DNA of 64,000 nucleotides from Caulobacter sp. (lineage in GTDB: Bacteria > Pseudomonadota > Alphaproteobacteria > Caulobacterales > Caulobacteraceae): the NCBI GenBank assembly GCA_028291055.1, contig JAQGIP010000032.1:1-64000 (forward strand), in the 5' to 3' direction. The notes beneath the pieces were generated by a model, which was not told the DNA's origin, did no database searches, and saw only the letters and a list, made by a program, of their open reading frames with translations. Of this stretch, positions 9,391 through 18,517 are shown piece by piece. How positions within the stretch are numbered: position 1 is the first letter of the stretch; each line of letters begins with the position of its first letter. The position numbers and the translations under genes are program-made.

Positions 9391-10374
9391 GTGACGACAC
9401 AAACCTTTGCCGCGAAACTCGGGCTCGTGCTCAAGGCCCTGTCCATGAGCCGGGGCCGGCTGGCCGCCGATCTGGGCGTCGACAAGTCCGTGGTCGGCCG
9501 CTGGATGACCGGGGTGGTCAAGCCCTCCGGCCACAACCTCGCCCGGCTCACCGCGCTCGTGGCGCGCCAGCGCGAGGGCTTCAACGCCCTGGACTGGGAC
9601 CGCGGTCTGGAAGGCCTGGCGCGGCGCCTGGGCGCCGACCCCGCCGCCGTGGGCGACACCGGCGAGCCGCCGGCGCCCATGGGCATACCCCTGGCGCTGC
9701 TGGACCAGGTCTTGACCAACACCCGGCTGCGGGGCGCGGCCTATGAGGGCATCTTCCGCTCCACCCGCCCCGCCGCCATGGCGCCCGGGCGCTTCCTGCA
9801 TGACCACGGCCTGATCCGCCGGGCACCCAACGGCCTGCTGCGGCTGACCCTGCGATGCGCCGGCACGGTGGTGGACGGCTGGATGCTGCCCCTGGGCAAC
9901 CAGCTGTTTTGCGTGGCCGCCGACATCACCAGCGGGGCCATGCTGTTTGGGGTGTTCAACGGGGTCGCCACCCACCGCGCCGATATCGTCGATGGCCTGA
10001 TCCTGGGCTCGGCCCTGGACGCGGCGCGCACGCCCACGGCGGCGGCGATGATTTTCGAGCGCCTGCGCGACCTGTCCGGCGACGAAGCGGCCGACGCCAA
10101 GGCCTTCGAGGCCATGGCCGCCTGTGATCCCCTGGCGCCGGAAGGCTCGGTGCCCGAGCGCATCATCCACCTGCTGACGCGGGACTTCGGACCCAGCCAG
10201 CTGGCCCGGGGCGGCGAATGGCTGCTGCAGATGCCGCTGGCGCTGTCGATGGCCATGGGTCCGGCGTTCGGGGAGTTCCGGACGTTCGGGGGCGGCGACG
10301 CCCCCGGCGCGGCGGCGCCCACATCGCCTTCCCCGCTCAGCCCGCCCGCAAAACCCGCTCCAGAAAACGCCTGA
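9391..10374 (+). CDS. XRE/Cro-type helix-turn-helix protein with uncharacterised C-terminal region
   Basis: N-terminal KALSMSRGRLAADLGVDKSVVGRWMTGVVKPSGHNLARLTALV resembles an HTH_3 fold; remainder not recognised. Confidence 0.65.
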   Translation: MTTQTFAAKLGLVLKALSMSRGRLAADLGVDKSVVGRWMTGVVKPSGHNLARLTALVARQREGFNALDWDRGLEGLARRLGADPAAVGDTGEPPAPMGIPLALLDQVLTNTRLRGAAYEGIFRSTRPAAMAPGRFLHDHGLIRRAPNGLLRLTLRCAGTVVDGWMLPLGNQLFCVAADITSGAMLFGVFNGVATHRADIVDGLILGSALDAARTPTAAAMIFERLRDLSGDEAADAKAFEAMAACDPLAPEGSVPERIIHLLTRDFGPSQLARGGEWLLQMPLALSMAMGPAFGEFRTFGGGDAPGAAAPTSPSPLSPPAKPAPENA

Positions 10375-11074
10375 ACCGCTCGCTCTTCGGGTTGGCGAAG
10401 AGGTCGCGCGACGGTCCGGCCTCCACCACCGCGCCCTCGTCCATGAACAGGGTGCGCCCCGCCACCTCGCGGGCGAAGTCCATCTGGTGGGTGACGATGA
10501 CCAGGGTGCGGCCCTCCGCCGCCAGGTCGCGGATCACATCCAGCACCTCGGCCACCAGTTCTGGATCCAACGCCGAGGTGGGCTCGTCGAACAGCATCAC
10601 CTCCGGCTGCATGGCCAGCGCCCGGGCGATCGCACAGCGCTGCTGCTGGCCGCCGGACAGTTCGCTGGGATAGCCGTGCGCCCGGTCGGCCAGCCCCACC
10701 TTGGTCAGCATGGCCAGACCGGCCTCGCGGGCCTCAGCCCTGGAGACGCCCCGCACCTTCATGGGCGCCAGGGTGACGTTCTCCAGGGCGGTCAGGTGCG
10801 GAAACAGGTTGAAGCTCTGGAAGACGAAGCCGACACGGCCGGTAAGCGCGCGCGCATTGGCCTTGCCGGGCGACGCCTCCACGCCCGCCACGCTCAGCGC
10901 GCCCGCGTCGAAGGTCTCCAGCCCCGCCACGCAGCGCAGGAAGGTGCTCTTGCCCGAGCCGCTGGGCCCGACGATGGCCACCGCCTCGCCCGGCGCCACA
11001 GTCAGGTCGATGCCGCGCAGCACCGGCGTGTCGCCGAACGCCTTCTCCAGCCCGATGGCGTCAATCGCATTCAT
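10337..11074 (-). CDS. Polar amino-acid ABC transporter ATP-binding protein (GlnQ-like)
   Basis: Walker A GPSGSGKST, LSGGQQQR signature, Walker B LFDEPTSALD. Confidence 0.92.
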   Translation of the reverse strand: MNAIDAIGLEKAFGDTPVLRGIDLTVAPGEAVAIVGPSGSGKSTFLRCVAGLETFDAGALSVAGVEASPGKANARALTGRVGFVFQSFNLFPHLTALENVTLAPMKVRGVSRAEAREAGLAMLTKVGLADRAHGYPSELSGGQQQRCAIARALAMQPEVMLFDEPTSALDPELVAEVLDVIRDLAAEGRTLVIVTHQMDFAREVAGRTLFMDEGAVVEAGPSRDLFANPKSERFRRFLERVLRAG

Positions 11075-11730
11075 CGGCGTCCCCAGGCGGCGCGGCGCTC
11101 AAGCCGGCTCTGGCCCCAGGCCAGCAGGGCGCAGACCAGCCAGTAGATGGCCGCCGTGGCCAGATACATGGTGAAGATCTCCAGCGTGCGGGCGGTCACC
11201 AGCTGGGCCTGGCGGAACAGCTCCGGCACCTGGATGGTGGCGGCGAGCGAGGTATCCTTGACCAGGCTGATGAAGCTGTTGGACAGCGGCGCGATGGCCG
11301 TGCGCGCCGCCTGAGGCAGGATGATCAGCGCCATGGTCTGGGTCGGCGACAGGCCCAGCACGGCGGCGGCCTCGCGCTGGCCCCGGTCCACGGCGGCGAT
11401 GGCCGAGCGCAGGATCTCGCTGGCATAGGCCGCGACGTTCAGGGAAAAACCGATCCCGGCGGCCAAGAGCGGCGGCAGCTCGATGCCGAACTGCGGCAGG
11501 CCGTAGTAGATCAGGAACAGCTGCACCAGCAGCGGCGTGCCCCGGATAGCCGACACATAGGCGCCCGCCGGCCAGCGCAGAAAGGCCCGGGGCGACAGCC
11601 GCATCAACGCCAAGCCAAAGCCGAGCGCCAGGCCAAAGCCCATGCCGATCGCGCTGAGCGCCACGGTGTAGCCCAGCCCCTTCAGCAGGAGGGGCAGCGA
11701 CTGGCCGATCAGGTGGGCGGCGTCGTTCAT
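11071..11730 (-). CDS. Polar amino-acid ABC transporter permease
   Basis: YVSAIRGTPLLVQLFLIYYGLP and EILRSAIAAVDRGQREAAAVLGLS, typical of HisM/GlnP permeases; 4-nt overlap with the ATPase gene. Confidence 0.92.
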   Translation of the reverse strand: MNDAAHLIGQSLPLLLKGLGYTVALSAIGMGFGLALGFGLALMRLSPRAFLRWPAGAYVSAIRGTPLLVQLFLIYYGLPQFGIELPPLLAAGIGFSLNVAAYASEILRSAIAAVDRGQREAAAVLGLSPTQTMALIILPQAARTAIAPLSNSFISLVKDTSLAATIQVPELFRQAQLVTARTLEIFTMYLATAAIYWLVCALLAWGQSRLERRAAWGRR

Positions 11731-11767
11731 CGGTTAGCGCGCTGACCCACAATCCACCCCTACACGC

Positions 11768-11908
11768 TCCGCTCATCCCGACGAAAGTCGGGATCCATGG
11801 AGCCTATCAGAACCGGCTGTTCGATGAAGCCGGTCGCGGACGTCCCACCGAGCCCCACATCCTTGCGGAAAATCAGCATGGATCCCGACTTTCGTCGGGA
11901 CGAGCGGA
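11768..11908. repeat. Paired inverted palindromic element (REPIN-like)
   Basis: TCCGCTCATCCCGACGAAAGTCGGGATCCATG (11768-11799) inverted at 11877-11908 CATGGATCCCGACTTTCGTCGGGACGAGCGGA, one mismatch; each copy contains CCCGAC-GAAA-GTCGGG. Confidence 0.85.
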
Positions 11909-11978
11909 CGTTTTGAAGGGCTACGGAAAAGGGACTCGGCCGGTCAGGCTCCCTTGGCAGGCTCCCTTGGCAGGCGCC

Positions 11979-12764
11979 CTAGCGGGTGGCGTCCAGGCCG
12001 AACCACTTCTGGGAAATGGCCGCCAACTCCCCGCTGGCCCTCATGTCCGCCAGCGCCTTGTCCACGGCGGCTTTGAACGCCGGGTCCTTGCGGAAGGCCA
12101 CGCCCTGCTTCTGCGGCGAGAAGGCCGGGCCCGCCGCCACGAAGGGCCCGCCGGATTTCTTGATGAAGTCGGCGGCCACCAGCCTGTCGTTGAGCACGGC
12201 GTCGAGGCGCCCGGCCTTCAGGTCCTGGTACTTGGTGGGATCGTCGTCATAGGTCTTCACCACCGCGCCCGGCACATTGGCGCGCAGCCAGCTCTCATAG
12301 TTGGTGCCCAGGCCCACGCCGACCTTCTTGCCGGCGAGATCGGCGGGCGCGGCAATGCCTGAGCGCCCCTTCAGTACGATGATCTGGATGCCGGAGATCG
12401 TATAGGGCTCCGAGAAGCCGTACTTGGCCTCGCGTTCCGGGGTGATGGTGATCTGGTTGACGACCACGTCGGAGCGGCCCGATTCCAGCGCGCCCAACAG
12501 GCCGGCGAACTGGCCCGGCTGGATGTCCGCCTTGGCCCCCAGCTTGGCCGCCAGGGCGCGCGCGAAGTCCACGTCGAAGCCGGCCAGCTGGCCCTTGTCG
12601 TCCTGGAAGCTGAACGGCGGATAGGTCCCCTCCAGCCCCACGCGCAGGACGCCGCTCTTGCGCACCCGCTCCAGCGTCGAGACGGGCGCGGCCTGCTTGG
12701 CGCAGGCGGCGGCCAGCCCGGCCAGGCCCAACACGAGGAGCGAACGGCGAACGGGATCGGGCAT
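11979..12764 (-). CDS. Polar amino-acid ABC transporter substrate-binding lipoprotein
   Basis: LAGLAAACA lipobox; LRVGLEGTYPPFSFQDDKGQLAGFDVDFARAL SBP_bac_3 motif. Confidence 0.92.
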   Translation of the reverse strand: MPDPVRRSLLVLGLAGLAAACAKQAAPVSTLERVRKSGVLRVGLEGTYPPFSFQDDKGQLAGFDVDFARALAAKLGAKADIQPGQFAGLLGALESGRSDVVVNQITITPEREAKYGFSEPYTISGIQIIVLKGRSGIAAPADLAGKKVGVGLGTNYESWLRANVPGAVVKTYDDDPTKYQDLKAGRLDAVLNDRLVAADFIKKSGGPFVAAGPAFSPQKQGVAFRKDPAFKAAVDKALADMRASGELAAISQKWFGLDATR

Positions 12765-12857
12765 TGCGGCTCCGCAAACAGGTGTCGGCCAAGGCCTGAG
12801 CATGCGCAAATTCGCTCACCTGTCGTCAATCCCGCTTGTTCGGTTCATCCTCACCCC

Positions 12858-14420
12858 ATGACCGCTCCCACATCCCCCTGCCAGGTCCTGATCGCCGGCG
12901 CCGGCCCGACCGGCCTGGTGCTTGCGCTATGGCTCACGCTCCAGGGCGTGAAGGTCCGTATTGTCGACAAGACCGCCGAGCCCGGAACCACCTCCCGCGC
13001 CCTGGCCGTCCAGGCCCGCACCCTGGAGCTCTACCGCCAGGCCGGCCTCTCCGACACCGTGGTCGAGCGCGGCCACAAGACTCCGGGCGCGAATATGTGG
13101 GTGAAGGGGAAGCGGGTCGCGCGCATACCCCTGGATGAGATCGGCAAGGCGCTCAGCCCCTATGCCTTCATGCTGATCTTCCCGCAGGACCAGCATGAAA
13201 AGCTGCTGATCGAACGCCTGTCGGGGCTCGGCGTCGAGGTCGAACGCCGGACCGAACTGGTCAGCTTCGAAGACGCCGCCGACGGGATTGTCGCCCATCT
13301 GAAACGCGCCGACGGATCGGAGGAAACGGTTGGCGCCGACTACATCGCCGGCTGCGACGGCGCCCGTTCCGTGGTGCGCCACGCCATCAACGCCGAGTTC
13401 GCGGGCGGCACCTATCAGCAGGTCTTCTACGTCGCCGACGTTGAGGCGCACGGCCCCTCGGTGAACGGCGAACTGCACATCGATCTCGACGAGGCCGACT
13501 TCCTGGCCGTCTTCCCCATGGCCGGCGAGGGCCGCGCGCGCTTCATCGGCTCGGTGCGCGACGACAAGGTCCCGGCGGCCAGCGAGCCCGGTAAGACCGA
13601 CGCCCCGCTGCTGACCTTCGAAGACGTCGGCAAGCGCGGCCTGGAGCATATGAAGGTCCAGATCGACAGGGTGAACTGGTTCTCCACCTACCGCGTCCAT
13701 CACCGCGTCACCGACCGCTTCCGCCGGGGCCGCGCCTTCCTGGCCGGTGACGCCGCCCACATCCACAGCCCGGCCGGCGGCCAGGGCATGAACACCGGCA
13801 TCGGCGACGCCATCAACCTGGCCTGGAAGCTGGCCGCTGTCCTGAACGGCAAGGCGCCCGACGCCCTGCTGGACAGCTACGAGGCCGAGCGCCTCGGCTT
13901 CGCGCGCCGTCTTGTCGCCACCACCGACCGCGCCTTCACCCTGGCCACGTCGGAGGGCCACCTGGCCGGCCTCATCCGCACCCGCATCGCCCCCCTGCTG
14001 ATCCCCCGCATCGCCAAGCTGGACGCCGCGCGCGAGTTCCTGTTCCGCACCGTGGGCCAGCTGATCGTCCAATACCGGCAAGGCCCTCTGGCCTCCGGCA
14101 AGGCGGGACATGTGCACGGCGGCGACCGCCTGCCCTGGGCGCCGGTGGACGGCCACGACAACTTCGAGAGCCTCGCGGCCATCCGCTGGCAGGTTCACGT
14201 CTATGGCGATGCCCGGCCCGACCTAGCCGCCTGGTGCGGAGCCAACGCCGTACCGCTGACGGTCCTGCCCTGGCGGCCGGAATACGAGGAAGCAGGCCTG
14301 GCCAAGGACGCCCTCTACCTGCTGCGCCCCGACAGCTATGTCGCGCTGGCTGACCCGTCGGCCTCGCCCCAGGTCCTGGCCGATTGGTTCTCCGCGCGCC
14401 GGATCACTGCGCAGGCTTGA
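12858..14420 (+). CDS. FAD-dependent aromatic monooxygenase (PheA/MhpA-like)
   Basis: VLIAGAGPTGLVLALWLT (GxGxxG), AGCDGARSVVR (DG motif), RAFLAGDAAHIHSPAGGQGMNTGIGDAINLAWKLA (GD motif). Confidence 0.88.
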   Translation: MTAPTSPCQVLIAGAGPTGLVLALWLTLQGVKVRIVDKTAEPGTTSRALAVQARTLELYRQAGLSDTVVERGHKTPGANMWVKGKRVARIPLDEIGKALSPYAFMLIFPQDQHEKLLIERLSGLGVEVERRTELVSFEDAADGIVAHLKRADGSEETVGADYIAGCDGARSVVRHAINAEFAGGTYQQVFYVADVEAHGPSVNGELHIDLDEADFLAVFPMAGEGRARFIGSVRDDKVPAASEPGKTDAPLLTFEDVGKRGLEHMKVQIDRVNWFSTYRVHHRVTDRFRRGRAFLAGDAAHIHSPAGGQGMNTGIGDAINLAWKLAAVLNGKAPDALLDSYEAERLGFARRLVATTDRAFTLATSEGHLAGLIRTRIAPLLIPRIAKLDAAREFLFRTVGQLIVQYRQGPLASGKAGHVHGGDRLPWAPVDGHDNFESLAAIRWQVHVYGDARPDLAAWCGANAVPLTVLPWRPEYEEAGLAKDALYLLRPDSYVALADPSASPQVLADWFSARRITAQA

Positions 14421-14443
14421 GCGCCCGCACCATCTTCCCCCTT

Positions 14444-14566
14444 CGTCATCCCCGGACTTGTTCCGGGGACCCATGCACGCGGGCAGCCAAGGTGAGCGGC
14501 AGAGCGTCGGCGCGTTATTCCCGAGTCACGGTGTTCTTGGGTCCCGGGACAAGTCCGGGGATGACG
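14444..14566. repeat. Paired inverted palindromic element, second sequence family
   Basis: CGTCATCCCCGGACTTGTTCCGGGGACCCA (14444-14473) inverted at 14538-14566 TGGGTCCCGGGACAAGTCCGGGGATGACG. Confidence 0.8.
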
Positions 14567-14679
14567 GAGATTGGGGTGGGTGGCGCCACACCCTCCGACA
14601 ATTGGACGTGGCCCAGCCCCCTCACGCCCGTCTAGACTAGCTCGCGACAGCCGGCGCAGAACGGCCTGGGAGGGCGGCC

Positions 14680-15480
14680 TTGGACAGCACCATACGGCAG
14701 GCGCATGTGGAAGCCGTCCGGCGCGACGGCTTCACCATCATCAAGAACGCCATCGCGCCCGACCTGATCGATGAGCTGAACGACGCCCTGGCCCGGCTGG
14801 AGCGCGACCTGGGCGCCAAGCCCTCGACCAACAGCTTCGAGGGGCTGCACACGGTGCGCCTCTACAACCTGCTGGCCCACGGCGAGCCCTTTGCCGGCGT
14901 GCCGGTCCACGCCAATGTCCTGCCCGTGGTCGAAGGCGTGCTGGACGAGGGCTGCCTGATCTCGTCGCTCTCCTCGATCGCCATCGACCCGGGCGAGACC
15001 GCCCAGCCGATCCACGCCGACGACATGGTCATCCCGCTGGAAAAGCCCCACGCCCCGATCGTGTGCAACTCCATGTGGGCGCTGACCGACTTCACCGAAG
15101 AGAACGGCGCCACGCGGCTGATCCCCGGCAGCCACCACGAGCCCAACCCCGACTATGGCGGCGACTATGCCTCCGTCCCCGGCGAGATGAAGAAGGGCAG
15201 CGTACTCATCTGGGACGGCGCGCTCTGGCACGGCGGTGGGGCAAACCGGTCGGGCGAACGCCGCATGGGCATGGCCATGAACTATTGCGCCGGCTTCATC
15301 CGCCAACAGGAGAACCAGCAGCTGGGCCTCGACCCCGCCCTGGTGCGCACCTTCCCGCCGCGCCTGCAGGAGTTGATCGGCTACGGCGTCTATCGCGGCC
15401 TGATCGGCCATATCGAAAAGGCCAGCCCCGCCCAGCGCCTGAACGGCGCCGGCGCCTTCAAGAGTATCTGGGACCAATAG
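14680..15480 (+). CDS. Phytanoyl-CoA dioxygenase family protein
   Basis: RRDGFTIIKNAIAPDLIDELN start; Fe/2OG ligands IHADDMVIP...GSHH...WDGALWHGGGANRSGERR. TTG start at 14680 likely. Confidence 0.82.
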   Translation: MDSTIRQAHVEAVRRDGFTIIKNAIAPDLIDELNDALARLERDLGAKPSTNSFEGLHTVRLYNLLAHGEPFAGVPVHANVLPVVEGVLDEGCLISSLSSIAIDPGETAQPIHADDMVIPLEKPHAPIVCNSMWALTDFTEENGATRLIPGSHHEPNPDYGGDYASVPGEMKKGSVLIWDGALWHGGGANRSGERRMGMAMNYCAGFIRQQENQQLGLDPALVRTFPPRLQELIGYGVYRGLIGHIEKASPAQRLNGAGAFKSIWDQ

Positions 15481-15485
15481 TAGCC

Positions 15486-16556
15486 ATGCCCTCCCCCTCC
15501 ATGACCGGCCTGCCCGCCCTGCCCCCGCAACCCGCCGGCGTGGCCTGGCCCACACAGGACTGGCCGCTGGGCGATCTCCCCGCCCACGCCGACAGAGCCC
15601 GCATCGACGCCCTGCTGACCCAGGCCTTCGACGGCGACGGCAGCGTGCTGGGCGAAACCCATGCGCTGGTGGTGATCCAGGGCGGCAGGCTGATCCTGGA
15701 ACGCTATGGCAAGGGACGCGGGCCGCACGACACCTGCCACTCCTGGTCCAAGGCCAAGAGCATCACCCAGGCCCTGGTCGGGCTGCTGGTCGGCGATGGC
15801 AAGATCGACATCTACCGTCCCGCCGACGTCCCCGAATGGTCCGGCGCGGGCGATCCACGCGGCGCGATCACCCTGGACCAGATGCTGCGCATGTCGAGCG
15901 GCCTGAAGTTCAGCGAGGCCTATCTGCCGGACGAACCCTCCGACGTCATCCCCATGCTGTTCGGCCCCGGCCAGGACGATGTCGCCGCCTTCGCCGCCGG
16001 TTATCCGCTGGCCCACACGCCGGGAACCTTCTGGTCCTATTCCAGCGGGACCACCAACATCATCGCCCGGACCGCCGCCCGCGCGGCCAATGCCTTCGGC
16101 CCCGATTTCGAGGCCTTCATGCGCGAGCGCCTGTTCGATCCGCTGGGCATGACCAGCGCCGCGCCCAAGTTCGACGCGGCTGGAACCTTCATCGGCTCCT
16201 CCTTCTGCTTTTGCACCCCGCGCGACTTCGCCCGCTTCGGCCTGCTCTATCTGCGCGACGGAATGTGGGACGGGGCGCGGCTGCTGCCGGAAGGCTGGGT
16301 CGACTATGCCCGCGCCAAGACCTGGCAACAGGAGCCGGAGAACACCGACAGCCCTTACGGCGCCCAATGGTGGCTGGGCATGGCGGGCCCGGGTTCCTTC
16401 TCGGCCAACGGCTATGAGGGCCAGTACACCATCGTCGTGCCGGACCTGGACATGGTGGTGGTCCGCAACGGCGCGACGCCCCTGGACCTGAAGGACAATC
16501 CGCAAACCTGGCTCAGGGACCTGGTGGCGGCGTTCCGGCCCCACGATCCGGATTGA
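15486..16556 (+). CDS. Serine hydrolase of the beta-lactamase/class C family
   Basis: HSWSKAKSITQALVG (SxxK), WSYSSGTTN (YxN-like), FARFGLLYLRDGMWDG, QWWLGMAGPGSFSANGYEGQY. Confidence 0.85.
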   Translation: MPSPSMTGLPALPPQPAGVAWPTQDWPLGDLPAHADRARIDALLTQAFDGDGSVLGETHALVVIQGGRLILERYGKGRGPHDTCHSWSKAKSITQALVGLLVGDGKIDIYRPADVPEWSGAGDPRGAITLDQMLRMSSGLKFSEAYLPDEPSDVIPMLFGPGQDDVAAFAAGYPLAHTPGTFWSYSSGTTNIIARTAARAANAFGPDFEAFMRERLFDPLGMTSAAPKFDAAGTFIGSSFCFCTPRDFARFGLLYLRDGMWDGARLLPEGWVDYARAKTWQQEPENTDSPYGAQWWLGMAGPGSFSANGYEGQYTIVVPDLDMVVVRNGATPLDLKDNPQTWLRDLVAAFRPHDPD

Positions 16557-16632
16557 CGCCCGCGCGCGGCGGCCCATCTTGCCAAACCAGACCCCGCGCG
16601 ACATGTCGTGGCGGGGAAACGGGGAACTCACG

Positions 16633-18312
16633 ATGCGTATGATCGCCGCCATTTCGGCCGGCCTGCTGGCCCTGACGCCCACACTCACCGAGGCCGATAC
16701 CGCGCCCTTCGTCGCCGGCTTCAACGCCTTCTGCGGCGACGCCAATGCGGGCGGCGGCGGTGCGGCCCCGCCGCCGGCCACGGTGCTGCTGGAGGGCTAC
16801 GGCACGGGCGGCTTCACCATCGTCACCAGCAACCCCAAGGCCCAGGCCTTCTTCAACAACGGCATGCAGCTGGCCCACGCCTTCGCCCATGATGAGGCGG
16901 CTGCCGCCTTCAAGGAGGCCGAACGCCTCGACCCCGCCTGCGCCATGTGCGTCTGGGGCGAGGCCTGGTCGCGGGGACCGACCATCAACTACACGGTCGA
17001 CGCCCCCAAGCAGACGGAGTTGGCCGCCCTGGCGGTGAAGGCGCGCGACCTGGCCAAGGACGGCCCGCCGCTGGAACAGGCGCTGACCGGCGCGCTCGTC
17101 AAACGCTATGATCACGGCGGCGGCGCGGGGCTCGGCGACCTGGCCTTCGCCCAGGCGATGGACGACCTGGCCAAGACCCGGCCCGACGACAACGAAGTGG
17201 CCATCATCACCGCCGACGCCTGGATGATCCCGGCCTCCATGCGCAACGGCCAGGACAACCTGCCCCACGCCCGCGACCTGATCGAGGGCGCGCTGAAGCG
17301 AAACCCCAACGACACCGCCGCCATCCACTTCTACATCCATATCACCGAGATGACCGGCATGGGCCCCAAGGCCCTGCCCTATGCCGAGCGTCTGGGCGCC
17401 CTGGCCCCCGCCGCCAGCCACCTGACCCACATGCCGTCCCACACCTACTATTGGGTGGGGCAGTACCAGGACGCCGCGCGCGCCAATGTGGAGGCCGTGG
17501 CGCTGGACGTGGCCGACGCGCGCCGCCAGGGCCTCGACCCGCTCAGCGGCGCCTGGAAGCAATATTACCATGGCCACAACGTCCAATTCGGCATCGGCGG
17601 GGCGCTGATGTCCGACGACCGCGCCGACGCCCTGGCGCTGGCCGACCCGGTGACCGCCATGGTGGCGATGCTCAAGCCCTCTCAGGCCTGGCCCCAGATG
17701 GGCGCCGCCACCGCCTATTTCGCGCAGGGCCGCTTCGCCGATCCGGCCAGGGTGATGGCCCTGCCCGATCCGGGCGACAAGCTGCCCTTCGTGCGCGCCA
17801 TGTGGCGCTATGCCCGGGGCGAGGCCGCCTTCCGGCTGGGTGACGCCAAGGCCGTCCGCGCCGAGGCCGCCCTGGTGCGGACCAGCGGGTTCGACCTGAA
17901 GGCCTTCGGGGAATACCGGCCCCAGGGCGACGGCATGGTGCAGGTGGCGCATCTGGTGCTGCTGGGCCGCGCCTTCATGCTGGAAGGCAATCCGGCCGAG
18001 GCCGCCAAGGCCTACCGCAAGGCCGCCGAAATGCAGGAGGCGCGGCTGATGACCTTCACCGATCCGCCCGCCTGGTGGTACCCGGTCCGCCGCAGCCTGG
18101 CCGCCGCTCTGCTGCGCGCCGGCGACGCCAACGGCGCGGTGAAGGAAGCTCAGGCCGTGCTGGCCAAATGGCCGAAGGATCCGATGGCGCTCACCGTGCT
18201 GGCCGAGGCCGAAATGAGCCTGGGCCGCGCCGGCGACGCGGCCACCCATTTCGCGCAGGCGCGCAAAGGCTGGATGGGCGACCTGACCAAGGTCAGCCTG
18301 GCGTCGATCTGA
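16633..18312 (+). CDS. Secreted tetratricopeptide-repeat protein
   Basis: Signal peptide; NPKAQAFFNNGMQLAHAFAHDEAAAAFKEAERLDPACAMCVWGEAWSRG and C-terminal TPR-like repeats. Confidence 0.75.
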   Translation: MRMIAAISAGLLALTPTLTEADTAPFVAGFNAFCGDANAGGGGAAPPPATVLLEGYGTGGFTIVTSNPKAQAFFNNGMQLAHAFAHDEAAAAFKEAERLDPACAMCVWGEAWSRGPTINYTVDAPKQTELAALAVKARDLAKDGPPLEQALTGALVKRYDHGGGAGLGDLAFAQAMDDLAKTRPDDNEVAIITADAWMIPASMRNGQDNLPHARDLIEGALKRNPNDTAAIHFYIHITEMTGMGPKALPYAERLGALAPAASHLTHMPSHTYYWVGQYQDAARANVEAVALDVADARRQGLDPLSGAWKQYYHGHNVQFGIGGALMSDDRADALALADPVTAMVAMLKPSQAWPQMGAATAYFAQGRFADPARVMALPDPGDKLPFVRAMWRYARGEAAFRLGDAKAVRAEAALVRTSGFDLKAFGEYRPQGDGMVQVAHLVLLGRAFMLEGNPAEAAKAYRKAAEMQEARLMTFTDPPAWWYPVRRSLAAALLRAGDANGAVKEAQAVLAKWPKDPMALTVLAEAEMSLGRAGDAATHFAQARKGWMGDLTKVSLASI

Positions 18313-18356
18313 CGGGCTTAAGGATCCGTACTCAATCGGAAGCGCTGCTCTACATT

Positions 18357-18501
18357 CATCCGCTCATCCCGACGAAAGTCGGGACCCATAGTGACTCGCC
18401 GGAAGGTCATTGAGTTCCTGAAAGTCCCCGCCCGTCACCGGCCCGAAGGGCCAGTTCTGACAGGCCCCATGGGTCCCGACTTTCGTCGGGATGAGCGGAT
18501 G
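18357..18501. repeat. Paired inverted palindromic element, same family as 11768-11908
   Basis: CATCCGCTCATCCCGACGAAAGTCGGGACCCAT (18357-18389) has an exact 33-nt reverse complement at 18469-18501. Confidence 0.9.
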
Positions 18502-18517
18502 GGTTGGGGTCGGTGGA

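Noticed and set aside
16513-18249. 578-aa minus-strand ORF opposite the TPR protein
   Set aside because: Antisense shadow ORF, repetitive Gly/His/Val/Gln composition.
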